Below are positions 33,079 through 41,329 of a stretch of DNA of 64,000 bases, one piece after another; positions within the stretch are counted from its first letter, which is position 1, and every line of letters starts with the position of its first letter. Below the pieces are notes generated by a model. The model did no database searches, had not been told where the DNA came from, and worked only from the letters and a program-made list of their open reading frames with translations. The translations under genes were made by a program, and so were the position numbers. Location of the stretch: positions 496,001 through 560,000 of the forward strand of contig CAYMGM010000001.1 in the NCBI GenBank assembly GCA_964390005.1. The letters are read 5' to 3'. This stretch comes from CAYMGM01 sp964390005 (GTDB lineage: Bacteria; Pseudomonadota; Alphaproteobacteria; UBA9219).

Positions 33079-33627
33079 TTAGCCGCGCCCCGAAAGATCA
33101 GACAAAGGCCCTTGAGCAAAGACAGATCCATCAGGCGTATTCCAAAGTTTTGCCTCCGCCGCACGACGTCGCGCCAAACCGCCAAGAACCTCGCCGGAGG
33201 CACGGTTCCACCGCGCAAGCTGCGCCGGAACCTGCTCGTACCATCCGCGGTTCAGCAGACGCAGAAGCGGCGATTTCTCGAAATTGCCTGCCCCGACATT
33301 AAAGACAAAAGCGACAAGCGCCGCATATTGGTTCTCGCTCAAAGGAACGGTCACCAAACGCGACACGGCGTTTTCGGCAAGCGATAAATCTTCATCTAAA
33401 AGTTTTTCGGCGGCCGCTTCATTAAGCTGCATGCCGGGGCGTACGGTCCGCGTGTGCCCCCAACCAATGGTCCAAAGCCCTGTTGGACAGCGATAAGGCG
33501 ACAACCTTAAACCTTCAAAACGCTTGATAAGATCAATGCCGTCTTGATTAACCGCGCGGGGCTGAAAAAAAGAAAGGGCCGCTTTTGCGGCCCCTGCTCC
33601 ATACTCGGTTTTCATTTCTTGTACCAT
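33079..33627 (-). CDS. GH24 lysozyme (T4-type endolysin)
   Basis: 182 aa from ATG 33627, which has AGGAGA six bases upstream. The catalytic triad is E38-x8-C47-x5-T53 (RFEGLRLSPYRC ... WTIGWGHT), the D-to-C variant known in P1 Lyz-like enzymes. The remaining lysozyme fold is intact (YAALVAFVFNVGAGNF, LARWNRASGEVLGGLARRR). It cleaves peptidoglycan for particle release. There is no signal-anchor sequence, so it should need a holin, consistent with the gene just downstream. Confidence 0.9.
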   Translation of the reverse strand: MVQEMKTEYGAGAAKAALSFFQPRAVNQDGIDLIKRFEGLRLSPYRCPTGLWTIGWGHTRTVRPGMQLNEAAAEKLLDEDLSLAENAVSRLVTVPLSENQYAALVAFVFNVGAGNFEKSPLLRLLNRGWYEQVPAQLARWNRASGEVLGGLARRRAAEAKLWNTPDGSVFAQGPLSDLSGRG

Positions 33628-33635
33628 CTTTTCTC

Positions 33636-33923
33636 CTAACGCCAATCTCTGCCATTGATCGAGATTTGTTTTTCGATCCGGTCTAAAATCCCCAGTTGAG
33701 CCCCGACACGTTCTTCGATACGCGCCAGACGCTCGACGATCTGCGCTTGCGCATCGGTATCCCGCGATATTTCGGTTTCCAAAGTTCCCACACGCTGAGC
33801 CAAAAAATAATTGTCACGCTCACGCGCCGAAGCCCACCAAACGATGCCTGCCGCTTGAATAAGAAGCGCCAAAACAAGCGCAGGCCACTGCTTCGGCAAT
33901 TGAAGTTTGTTTGCCTGTTTCAT
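33636..33923 (-). CDS. small membrane-anchored coiled-coil protein
   Basis: 95 aa from ATG 33923 with GGAGGA directly upstream. One membrane helix (about residues 14-31, ALVLALLIQAAGIVWWAS) precedes a coiled coil (LETEISRDTDAQAQIVERLARIEERVGA). Such single-pass coiled-coil proteins are frequent in phage lysis or late regions. It starts inside the DUF2793 tail end region, eight bases before the lysozyme gene. No family recognised. Confidence 0.6.
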   Translation of the reverse strand: MKQANKLQLPKQWPALVLALLIQAAGIVWWASARERDNYFLAQRVGTLETEISRDTDAQAQIVERLARIEERVGAQLGILDRIEKQISINGRDWR

Positions 33924-33942
33924 CCTTCCTCCAAAATAAGCT

Positions 33943-34536
33943 TTACTGCTTTGAAACACGTGCGCGCCAAGTCCCCGCCCCCAGCGTTACGCTTGCCGTT
34001 GTCCCGTTTTGAACGCGTAAAACAACGCTATTTGCCGCATTGACATAAGCTGTCGCCGTCACACCCTGCAGATCATAAGGCGCAGCCAGTTGAACAAAAT
34101 CGCCCAAAGACGCCCCCGAAATTGTCAGAGCCGTGCTTGTCGCCCCAGCTCCAGCGGCCAAGGTCCCTGGCGTCCAAGACAACGTTCCGTCAAGAAACAA
34201 AGGCCCAAAAGGCTGCCAAGAAGCCCCATCATAGAGATAAGATTTGTTGTCTATTTGCGACCAAAGACGCCAACCGGCCTTTGGCGTTTTAAATTTCCAT
34301 CCACTGTAATAGGAAGCCACGTTTCCACCATTACCACTCCAAGCCCCCGTCGGAGAGGCCGGAAGTAGATAGGTATCTCCCGTTGCCGGCGCAGAAGGCG
34401 GCGTCGCAAGAGATCGGCTGATGACAGACAAATGAACGATAAAATCAATGTCATTCAAGGCATCATTATGTGTCACTTCTTTTTGAGCTTGCGACGCAAC
34501 CAGATACGACATCGCAAGCCGCGGCGTAATTGCCAT
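33943..34536 (-). CDS. DUF2793 phage/GTA surface protein
   Basis: 197 aa. The N-terminal MAITPRLAMSYLVASQAQKEVTHNDALNDID is the DUF2793 signature found next to baseplate genes of alphaproteobacterial prophages and GTAs. The middle is Gly/Ser/Thr-rich and beta-like (GDTYLLPASPTGAWSGN), ending in a jelly-roll-like C-terminus. It is probably a fibre or head-spike component contacting the host surface; that role is inference. Located between the hub gene and the lysis cassette. Confidence 0.8.
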   Translation of the reverse strand: MAITPRLAMSYLVASQAQKEVTHNDALNDIDFIVHLSVISRSLATPPSAPATGDTYLLPASPTGAWSGNGGNVASYYSGWKFKTPKAGWRLWSQIDNKSYLYDGASWQPFGPLFLDGTLSWTPGTLAAGAGATSTALTISGASLGDFVQLAAPYDLQGVTATAYVNAANSVVLRVQNGTTASVTLGAGTWRARVSKQ

Positions 34537-34569
34537 ACGGGCCTCCCATCAAAAAATTGTCACAAAAAG

Positions 34570-37500
34570 CTAAAGAACAGCAACCCCAGCCTCGCCGCGA
34601 CCATAGCGATCGCTGCGCTGGTAAACCCGAACCGTCAACGAAGAAGGAATTGTGCTTCCCCAATCCTCGACTTGCATAGCGGCGGTATAAACGACCATGG
34701 GCTCGGATAAATTGCTGAATGTCCGCAACACACTTAAACCGTTCATAATCTCAAGATCATAAAGCTCGGCACTTTCATCAAGTGGAACGTCAATATAATC
34801 CACCCAAGAAGCCTGAAGTCGCGCCCGCCGCACCCAACGAAGGGTCAAGTCACTTCCAACGCCCGCCGCACGCAAGCCCGTAAGATGAACCGGCGCATAA
34901 GGCTTAAGCGTTGCCAACCCGTACGTCGCCGCCATTGCGCGCGCGCGCCCCAAAGTCTGCCCATAGCTAACAGCTTTAAAGAACGCGCTTTGTCCCCTGT
35001 CCGTCAAAGAGCAAGGAATAAATTGGACATTATCGGCAGAAAGAAGAACAAAAGGCTCCCCTCGCGTATGATTGACCGTCTGCCCCTCTGTCCCCAAACG
35101 CCCACGCAAAAAACGAGACAAGCGATAAAGCCCCGTTCCAATTAGACTTGCCGTTTGAAATTGAATAATCTCGCCGCCGCACAAAGCCGCATTGGCACCG
35201 TTCAAAAGTTCGCTTTCCGTACAGCTCGAAAGAATTCCACCCTCGACCTGAACATCCAAAGTCTGACCCTGATCCCAATAATGAGGTGATGCATCAGCCA
35301 AAACCGTCACAGCATAACCCATGCAAGCCGCCTGCTGCGCCGACGCAAGCAGGCTATAATTCACCGTATCGCGCGCACGCCACAACGTACAGCCGCGCCA
35401 TCCAGAATCGCCGCCCGCCGCAAAATAAAGACCTGGTTGATTATCTGAAGACGCTAAGACCGGAAGATCCATTAAAACAAAGCGGGTCCCAACGATGTCT
35501 TGCATCACAGGCACCCCCCATCCCCCGGTATCAGCAGCAACCGTCAAAGATCCCGCTGACGCGCGCGGAATAACAACGCCATCGACCTTAACCGTTCCGT
35601 TTTGATAGCGAACGCGGTTTATACGAACAACGCAATCTCCTAGATCGATAACATCGCCAGGATCCAAAACAACCCATGCCGAAGGCAGCGCAAAAGAAAC
35701 GCTCTCTTTTTCGGCCCACAATTTGTAAAGCTTTTGCTCGGCAAGAGCCTTTGCCCTTGAGGCCGATAAAACAAGCGGCACATCGACTTTAACGATAGAA
35801 GTCGCCATTGCTTGTACTTGCCGCCGCGCGCGTTGGGTTCCGATTTCATAGGCTCGCGCCGGATCGATATAATTGACGGTCAGTTCAATCGGCAAAGTCA
35901 AATCGTCAGCTCGCGTCGCCATGCGGGGCAAAGCCTGCCCTTCTCCGCTGGTGTTATGAGCGCCCAAAACAGATGCATCAATAGTTGCAACGGGCGTCGC
36001 CGCATGACGTTTTGCCACAAGCCTGCCGCCTGTTTCCACAACATCAAAAGGCTCAACCATTTGCAAGGGACGGATAGCTGCCGCCGCCGTCATTGGATCC
36101 GACAAGACATAACCCGGCACCGAATAATCCGCTAAAGCCGATACATCATAGTCGCCAGTATCAAACCCAGCCCGTTCCAACACATCGCCAACAATATGCG
36201 CAAGCGTATCCGACAATTGGCTATAACGCAGCAAACCGCACTGCCCAAGATTGTTCGCAACACCAGAAAATCCGCCCAAAAAGATCCGCCCAACCCCGGC
36301 CTGACAAAGAGCATAATAGTCGCAGAGCAAACTTTGTCCCGTCACAGCGATATTTTGCTGCCCCATCCCAAAGGCCCCATCGCTCAACAGTATCTCTGAA
36401 AGCATATAAGTCGCTGCGCTCCAAGTTTTCGCGACAACGACAATCTTAGCGCCAAGCCAAACGGGATAAACGGCGCTAAGATCTTCAAACGCCTCAACGC
36501 TTAAAATCTGAGCACCGCGCGTTACCGAACAAACGCCCTCAGCAATTGTCAGCGAGAACAAACGAATATTTGAACTTCCAGACATAATAAATGTCCACGC
36601 GCCGCTCCCGGTCTGTAAAAAGAAGCAGGGCACGCTCGATCCAGAAAGAATAGAGAAGTTTGTTATCAGATCGGCGCTATCCCCCACGACCAAAGCGCCA
36701 TCGCTCCACGATAAAGAGCGATATTTCAGCGTCACACTTGTCCCGATCGTCGAAACCACAAAGACGGCCCCGCCGTCGAAAGGAACGAACTGGGCACGTC
36801 CTAAAAGTTTATAAGCCGCGCTTCCCCAAACATTTGAAAACCCTAAATCCAGAACGTTAAGCCCTGCGCGCGAAAAAACGCGCACGCCCAATGACGCCCC
36901 AGATTTATCGGCATAGACAAAACGTAAACTGTCGATCCAAACAATGGAGCTAGCCCCTAAATCATTCGCGCGCGCAATTGTCAGAACATCGCCAAAGGTG
37001 CCAGCGATCGTGTCGTAAATAGCGACCTTGGCGCTATAATTGCTCGTCGTATCGCCATCATATAAAGACAACGCGATAAACCGACCATCGGGCGACAAAG
37101 CCCAAGATAGAGATCCCGTATTAACCGAAGAAAAAAAAGAACTCTCGACGCGCGCATCTTCGGCAGGCACGTCGCCTGAAACATCAAAAGTCACAACCTG
37201 AAAACAAATAGAGGAATCCTGTACAGCATAACCACCGACAAGAACGCGCGGCCCTGCCCCTGCCAAAGAAGAAAAATAAAGCGGCGGCATCTGTCCGCTT
37301 CGAAAACCCGTTTGGTTTTGAAAAAGACCGCCATTGACATCGCCGAGCCAAGCGGGTCCATCCTCCGAAGCGTTCGCAACGATTTCGAAAGTCAAAGATG
37401 GCAACCTGTTTCCAAAATTAGCCAACTGCAAATTATCCAGAACGATATAAGCAATCCCCTTATACCCCGGCACAGAACCGGATCCGATCCAAGTTTCAAG

Positions 37501-38004
37501 CAAAGGATCCGGGCTTTGGTTTTCTTCTCCCAGATAAACGGTTGCCCCATCGACAACCCCAGACTTCCAAACGCCATCCTGATAAATAATTTTTGTATCG
37601 GCCCAAATGGTCGCAATTTCTTTCAAAAGCCCGGCACAAATAGCGATCGCCGCATGAAGGCTATAGGTATAAGTCGTCTTCGTGCTTTCCGAGCTACCGC
37701 CACCTTTTCCTACAGACGTACTTTCTTGATGAACCGTCTCAATCAGATCCGAAGCCCAGATAACATTTCCCGAAACGCGCGTACGCCCATAAACGACAGG
37801 CAAGCCGACGCCATAACGCGAATCCTGAACGGAAAGATTGCTCAGTCGCGCGCCGTCGCTCGACGTCCCAGACGTCAACCCAATTTGCTGATCGACCCAT
37901 TGCCCCGCGCGCCGCCCGGCATAACCGATTAAAGCGCCACCAAGCCCCGGCAATAAAGCATTACCAATAGAACCACCAACAGAAGAAAGAACAATAGAAG
38001 CCAT
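34570..38004 (-). CDS. baseplate hub/host-specificity protein (GTA g15-like position)
   Basis: 1144 aa. The first 40 residues (SSVGGSIGNALLPGLGGALIGYAGRRAG) and the following VQDSRYGVGLPVVYGRTRVSGNVIW match the start of GTA/lambda-type hub proteins. Residues about 650-1000 form the phage tail hub part (GYVLSDPMTAAAAIRPLQMV, YIDPARAYEIGTQRA, LRGRLGTEGQ), then a fibronectin-like end. The GTA TIM-barrel peptidoglycan domain normally in the middle is not recognisable. Instead residues about 240-620 are a repetitive beta-rich stretch with propeller-like blades (LSWALSPDGRFIALSLYDGD). Host contact is expected. Alternative: a different siphovirus hub subtype. Confidence 0.8.
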   Translation of the reverse strand: MASIVLSSVGGSIGNALLPGLGGALIGYAGRRAGQWVDQQIGLTSGTSSDGARLSNLSVQDSRYGVGLPVVYGRTRVSGNVIWASDLIETVHQESTSVGKGGGSSESTKTTYTYSLHAAIAICAGLLKEIATIWADTKIIYQDGVWKSGVVDGATVYLGEENQSPDPLLETWIGSGSVPGYKGIAYIVLDNLQLANFGNRLPSLTFEIVANASEDGPAWLGDVNGGLFQNQTGFRSGQMPPLYFSSLAGAGPRVLVGGYAVQDSSICFQVVTFDVSGDVPAEDARVESSFFSSVNTGSLSWALSPDGRFIALSLYDGDTTSNYSAKVAIYDTIAGTFGDVLTIARANDLGASSIVWIDSLRFVYADKSGASLGVRVFSRAGLNVLDLGFSNVWGSAAYKLLGRAQFVPFDGGAVFVVSTIGTSVTLKYRSLSWSDGALVVGDSADLITNFSILSGSSVPCFFLQTGSGAWTFIMSGSSNIRLFSLTIAEGVCSVTRGAQILSVEAFEDLSAVYPVWLGAKIVVVAKTWSAATYMLSEILLSDGAFGMGQQNIAVTGQSLLCDYYALCQAGVGRIFLGGFSGVANNLGQCGLLRYSQLSDTLAHIVGDVLERAGFDTGDYDVSALADYSVPGYVLSDPMTAAAAIRPLQMVEPFDVVETGGRLVAKRHAATPVATIDASVLGAHNTSGEGQALPRMATRADDLTLPIELTVNYIDPARAYEIGTQRARRQVQAMATSIVKVDVPLVLSASRAKALAEQKLYKLWAEKESVSFALPSAWVVLDPGDVIDLGDCVVRINRVRYQNGTVKVDGVVIPRASAGSLTVAADTGGWGVPVMQDIVGTRFVLMDLPVLASSDNQPGLYFAAGGDSGWRGCTLWRARDTVNYSLLASAQQAACMGYAVTVLADASPHYWDQGQTLDVQVEGGILSSCTESELLNGANAALCGGEIIQFQTASLIGTGLYRLSRFLRGRLGTEGQTVNHTRGEPFVLLSADNVQFIPCSLTDRGQSAFFKAVSYGQTLGRARAMAATYGLATLKPYAPVHLTGLRAAGVGSDLTLRWVRRARLQASWVDYIDVPLDESAELYDLEIMNGLSVLRTFSNLSEPMVVYTAAMQVEDWGSTIPSSLTVRVYQRSDRYGRGEAGVAVL

Positions 38005-38025
38005 CGACGCGCCCCCGCGTAAGAC

Positions 38026-38433
38026 TCAAATAAACCGATAAACAGCGACCAGTCGCCGTAACCAGTACCCACCGACAGACGTTTCAACGACTTTTCCAGC
38101 TGGCGCAAACGCATGGATCATTCGCTCGGCATCCGTCGCCAAAGCCACATGTTGCGGCTGCCCGTCATACCGAAAAACCAAGACATCTCCAGCCTGCCGT
38201 GCCGAGACAATCACCCCACCATAACCGCGCAAACTTTCGCAAAGCGTTTTTCCATCGGGTCGCCGCCCATAATCAATTTTATCGTCAACAACGGCCCCAG
38301 CCGTACGATAAGCGATAATGACTAACCCAATACAATCCAGCCCCACGCCTTGGCATCGCCCCTGATGATGAAAAGGCGTGCCCAAACAGGCGCGCGCAGC
38401 CGCAACGACATCGGCGGCCTCTACGGCAATCAT
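38026..38433 (-). CDS. NlpC/P60 peptidase (GTA g14-like)
   Basis: 135 aa. Catalytic Cys34 is in GLDCIGLV; the catalytic His is in PQHVALATD (about residue 95), followed by MIHAF. NlpC/P60 enzymes cut gamma-D-Glu-diaminopimelate bonds; in GTA and phage baseplates this one digests peptidoglycan during DNA entry. Strong AAGGAGA site upstream. Position between DUF2163 and hub is exactly that of GTA g14. Confidence 0.9.
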   Translation of the reverse strand: MIAVEAADVVAAARACLGTPFHHQGRCQGVGLDCIGLVIIAYRTAGAVVDDKIDYGRRPDGKTLCESLRGYGGVIVSARQAGDVLVFRYDGQPQHVALATDAERMIHAFAPAGKVVETSVGGYWLRRLVAVYRFI

Positions 38434-38445
38434 GCGCGATCTCCT

Positions 38446-39294
38446 TTACGAACTTTCAGGATATTGAAGAATTTTTGCAAGCCCGGCCAAATGTGGAAAC
38501 CCACCAAACCGAACGATATTGGCAAACCTGTTTTGACAAGTCGTATAACGCCGATCACAACCAGGGCTTAAAAGATAAGAGTCTCCAACCCTGACGCCCG
38601 CCGCTCCAGACAGCCAAAAAGTCAATGTGCGCGTCGCCAAATCCCAATTCCGCACATCAAACCGAAACCCCTTTAAGGCCCCGCTTTGCCACGTCAGAGT
38701 CCCATAGTTAAAATAATCATCAGCTTCCGTGCGCGATAAATCTGTTATCGCGATATCAGATAAAACGCTTGAGACTGTGCCGTGAACGGCCAGGACCTCT
38801 AAATTGATCCCACAATTGGCGTCCCCTAAATCAAATCGGCATTCAGGCGTATAAACTTGTCCGATTTGCCGCTGTAAACAATCGCATAATCCCATATAAG
38901 TGGCTTGATAACTTCCCTCTTTCAACACGACTTCACCCAACCAACCGCGCTGCAAAACAAGAATGCCTTGCGATAAATCGTTCCAGTTACAAAGCGAGAC
39001 ATCGACACGCGCATGATCATACAATCCCGCTTTAAGATCCTCTTCTGCAATCGACGCGCAGCTCAAAACGCCCAGAACGGTATTTTCTGCCGCCTTCATG
39101 TCCGTTTGCGCTGAAAACATTTTTTCTGTCATGCCGCCTTCGGCATAATAAACAGTGCCATCCACAAGCAAATTGACGTCATGATCGGTAACACCGACGA
39201 CAACACCATCCGTTCGCGTAATCTTCACAAGATGGGCCAATTGCGTAAGCTCTCCTTGAAGGTGAGCAGCAAGTGAAGCCGATAAGCTTTTCAT
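38446..39294 (-). CDS. DUF2163 baseplate protein (GTA g13-like)
   Basis: 282 aa. N-terminal LQGELTQLAHLVKITRTDG and a conserved C-terminus with CDRRYTTCQNRFANIVRFGGFPHL (the family's Cys-x-x-x-x-x-Cys and GGFP motif) identify the DUF2163/TIGR02218 family. Four cysteines (CRFDLGDANCGI included) may form an iron-sulfur or metal site, as in GTA hub protein g13. Its start overlaps the DUF2460 stop (ATGA). It forms part of the distal tail or baseplate. Confidence 0.88.
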   Translation of the reverse strand: MKSLSASLAAHLQGELTQLAHLVKITRTDGVVVGVTDHDVNLLVDGTVYYAEGGMTEKMFSAQTDMKAAENTVLGVLSCASIAEEDLKAGLYDHARVDVSLCNWNDLSQGILVLQRGWLGEVVLKEGSYQATYMGLCDCLQRQIGQVYTPECRFDLGDANCGINLEVLAVHGTVSSVLSDIAITDLSRTEADDYFNYGTLTWQSGALKGFRFDVRNWDLATRTLTFWLSGAAGVRVGDSYLLSPGCDRRYTTCQNRFANIVRFGGFPHLAGLAKILQYPESS

Positions 39295-39920
39295 AAGATT
39301 TTGACCTCGACCAAAGGAACAGAAAGCTTCGCGCTGCCCCGATCATAAGCAACCAGCTCAAGCTTATCGGTATCAAAGCGAACAGGCACATCAAAAAGAA
39401 ACCCCGCTGTAATCGTGGCATCTGCCAAAGGCGCATCGGCAAAGGTGATAAGTCCTGTCGTCGTATCGACGCTCCACCCGCTTTGCAAAACGACACCTCC
39501 GACGGCAATAACGACACTACCTTCAACAGGTTTTTTAATCGTCCGAATATAAGCCGCCGCGCCAGATCCATAAGTCTTCGTCAACGGGAACAAAAGCGTT
39601 TGACCATCGCCCGTCCCAATGACCTGATCTGTGACAGAAGGCGCTAAAAGCCCATCAGGGGCGCTCGAAAAATCAAGCCAATCTTTCAATCGAAAGCCGC
39701 GCGCACGCCCGCGCCGTGCACAAAAAAAAGCCGCCAGCAAGGCGGCGTCGGCAGCAGATCGAATACCCGATGCCGCATCATAGTACCGTCGCGCCTGCGA
39801 CCAATTTTGATTTCGCACTTCAACGCCGCTCGCCAACGTGACAACTTCCGTTGAAAACGAAGGCCCAGCCATCGATCCATACGACACAGCCAAAGGAAAA
39901 TTGACTTCATCAAAAGACAT
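39291..39920 (-). CDS. DUF2460 distal tail protein (GTA g12-like)
   Basis: 209 aa from ATG 39920, with GGAG seven bases upstream. Diagnostic sequence: FDEVNFPLAVSYGSMAGPSFSTEVV, SQARRYYDAASGIRS, FFCARRGRARGFRLKDWLD and ADATITAGFLFDVPVRFDTD. DUF2460 (TIGR02217) is the distal tail hub platform in GTA and related siphophages. In GTA it follows the tape measure; here it follows head closure with only 19 bases between, which is the point of the missing block. Confidence 0.9.
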   Translation of the reverse strand: MSFDEVNFPLAVSYGSMAGPSFSTEVVTLASGVEVRNQNWSQARRYYDAASGIRSAADAALLAAFFCARRGRARGFRLKDWLDFSSAPDGLLAPSVTDQVIGTGDGQTLLFPLTKTYGSGAAAYIRTIKKPVEGSVVIAVGGVVLQSGWSVDTTTGLITFADAPLADATITAGFLFDVPVRFDTDKLELVAYDRGSAKLSVPLVEVKIL

Positions 39921-39939
39921 AATAATCTCCATGGCCCAT

Positions 39940-40284
39940 TCAGGCTAAACTGCTCATACCGTCAAACAAAGCCATCTCGCGTAAAAGAATAGAAACAAAC
40001 TGTTTCGCTTCGTTTTCGACCGTCACCATGCGCACCATATAATTTTTGTCGTCGCAAATAACACGCATACCGCTAACAGGCACTTTGTCGCGATCATAAC
40101 GCACGACCAAACGATGCGTTGCATTTTGATCCAAAGACAATCGTGTTTTCTCTGACGAAGAAACAAAAAGCGTCTCAATCGCGCCCCAAAGTTCCCATCG
40201 CGTCGTCCAAACAAGGCTTCCACCAACAGAAGGGATCGACGCTTCTTGAAAAACGACGCGCTGCCGCATCTCGCCAATATTCAT
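39940..40284 (-). CDS. head closure protein (GTA g7 / SPP1 gp16-like)
   Basis: 114 aa. MRQRVVFQEASIPSVGGSLVWTTRWELWGAIE and KNYMVRMVTVENEAKQFVSILL are typical of the phage head closure/adaptor family. It plugs the portal-connector channel and normally docks to the tail terminator. Start overlaps the connector stop (ATGA). It is the last head gene before the gap in the tail module. Confidence 0.85.
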   Translation of the reverse strand: MNIGEMRQRVVFQEASIPSVGGSLVWTTRWELWGAIETLFVSSSEKTRLSLDQNATHRLVVRYDRDKVPVSGMRVICDDKNYMVRMVTVENEAKQFVSILLREMALFDGMSSLA

Positions 40285-40847
40285 GCACCCCCCAAAGCCA
40301 AAACTTTATACGAGGCTAAAAGCGCAAGAACAGAGACAGGTGGCACAAGCGAGACATCGCCTCGATTATCATACCAAAACCCGACCATCTGTTTGATCGC
40401 CAAAACAAAGGCTTCAGGCACATCATCCGGCTGATCGCCATAGCCAGCGATATAATCAATAACAATATTTTCTGGCAAACGCTTACAAACGTCTAACAAC
40501 AACCGCCCCGGATCGCTTACGCTATCGACACTATAGTCATCAACCGACAGATCTTCATTTTGCTCAAAATAGTCCGTTGTTTGAACCGACACAACGCGAA
40601 TGAGCGGCGGTCGTGGCAACGAAACAATAACAGGCCCCAAGACGCCACGATCTAAGCGCATACCATACCGCAAGGTCTGCTCGATTAAGGCGCGCCCTGT
40701 AAAAGATTCACAAAACGCGCATGCCGCACCGATTAAAGAGGCAATCAAATTGTCATCAGCATCCGTACTGACGCGCAAATAGTTTTTCATGCTCATCAGA
40801 TCGACAGGCATAACGACAGGCGCTGTAAGGATATGCAGACCCGACAT
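40281..40847 (-). CDS. head-tail connector (GTA g6-like)
   Basis: 188 aa. The MSMKNYLRVSTDADDNLIASLIGAAC start, FTGRALIEQTLRY and the C-terminal VPEAFVLAIKQMVGFWYDNRGD are hallmarks of phage gp6-like connectors that extend the portal ring. Its stop overlaps the closure gene start. About 65 bases separate it from the decoration-like gene upstream. Confidence 0.88.
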   Translation of the reverse strand: MSGLHILTAPVVMPVDLMSMKNYLRVSTDADDNLIASLIGAACAFCESFTGRALIEQTLRYGMRLDRGVLGPVIVSLPRPPLIRVVSVQTTDYFEQNEDLSVDDYSVDSVSDPGRLLLDVCKRLPENIVIDYIAGYGDQPDDVPEAFVLAIKQMVGFWYDNRGDVSLVPPVSVLALLASYKVLALGGA

Positions 40848-40913
40848 CCCGACCTCCTCAAAGAAAAACGAAAGAAAGCGTGTGGCCTATCAAAAGACCA
40901 CACGCCAAAAAGA

Positions 40914-41312
40914 TTAAACGGTAGGCGCAGATCGCGGATAACCCGCAACGACATTGGCGCCGCTCGCTGCTCCGGAAGTGGCACCGCTTACGGTCATCAC
41001 AACGCGCACATAGCGTTGGCTACCGATATACCCCACGCTTTGAATGGTATTTGCCCCAGTCGCGCTCGATACAGCCGATAAAGCGCCATCCAAGTCTGAG
41101 GTGCTCGTAGCGGTAAAAGTGCTACCATCCATCGAATGTTGAAGAGACGGCGTATGCACGCCGTCGGTATAAGCCCCAAAAGCAACCGAAACGACGGCAG
41201 CATCAAAACCGCGCAAATCGACGGCGCTACCGTTAAAGGTCCCCGTTGTTCGAACCGCCGGCGCCAGCGAAGCGCCAAGCGAGATTTTATGATAAAGATC
41301 ACGCATAGCCAT
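40914..41312 (-). CDS. capsid-adjacent beta-rich protein, decoration-like
   Basis: 132 aa. MRDLYHKISLGASLAPAVRTTGTF at the start, then a Ser/Thr/Gly-rich beta pattern (HSMDGSTFTAT, VGYIGSQRYVRVVMTVSG). Proteins of this form are commonly coded right after the capsid gene in HK97-type prophages; a head decoration or spike role is inferred. Very good AAGGAGATG site upstream. Not normally a named GTA gene. Confidence 0.7.
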   Translation of the reverse strand: MAMRDLYHKISLGASLAPAVRTTGTFNGSAVDLRGFDAAVVSVAFGAYTDGVHTPSLQHSMDGSTFTATSTSDLDGALSAVSSATGANTIQSVGYIGSQRYVRVVMTVSGATSGAASGANVVAGYPRSAPTV

Positions 41313-41329
41313 AAATCATCTCCTTAAAA

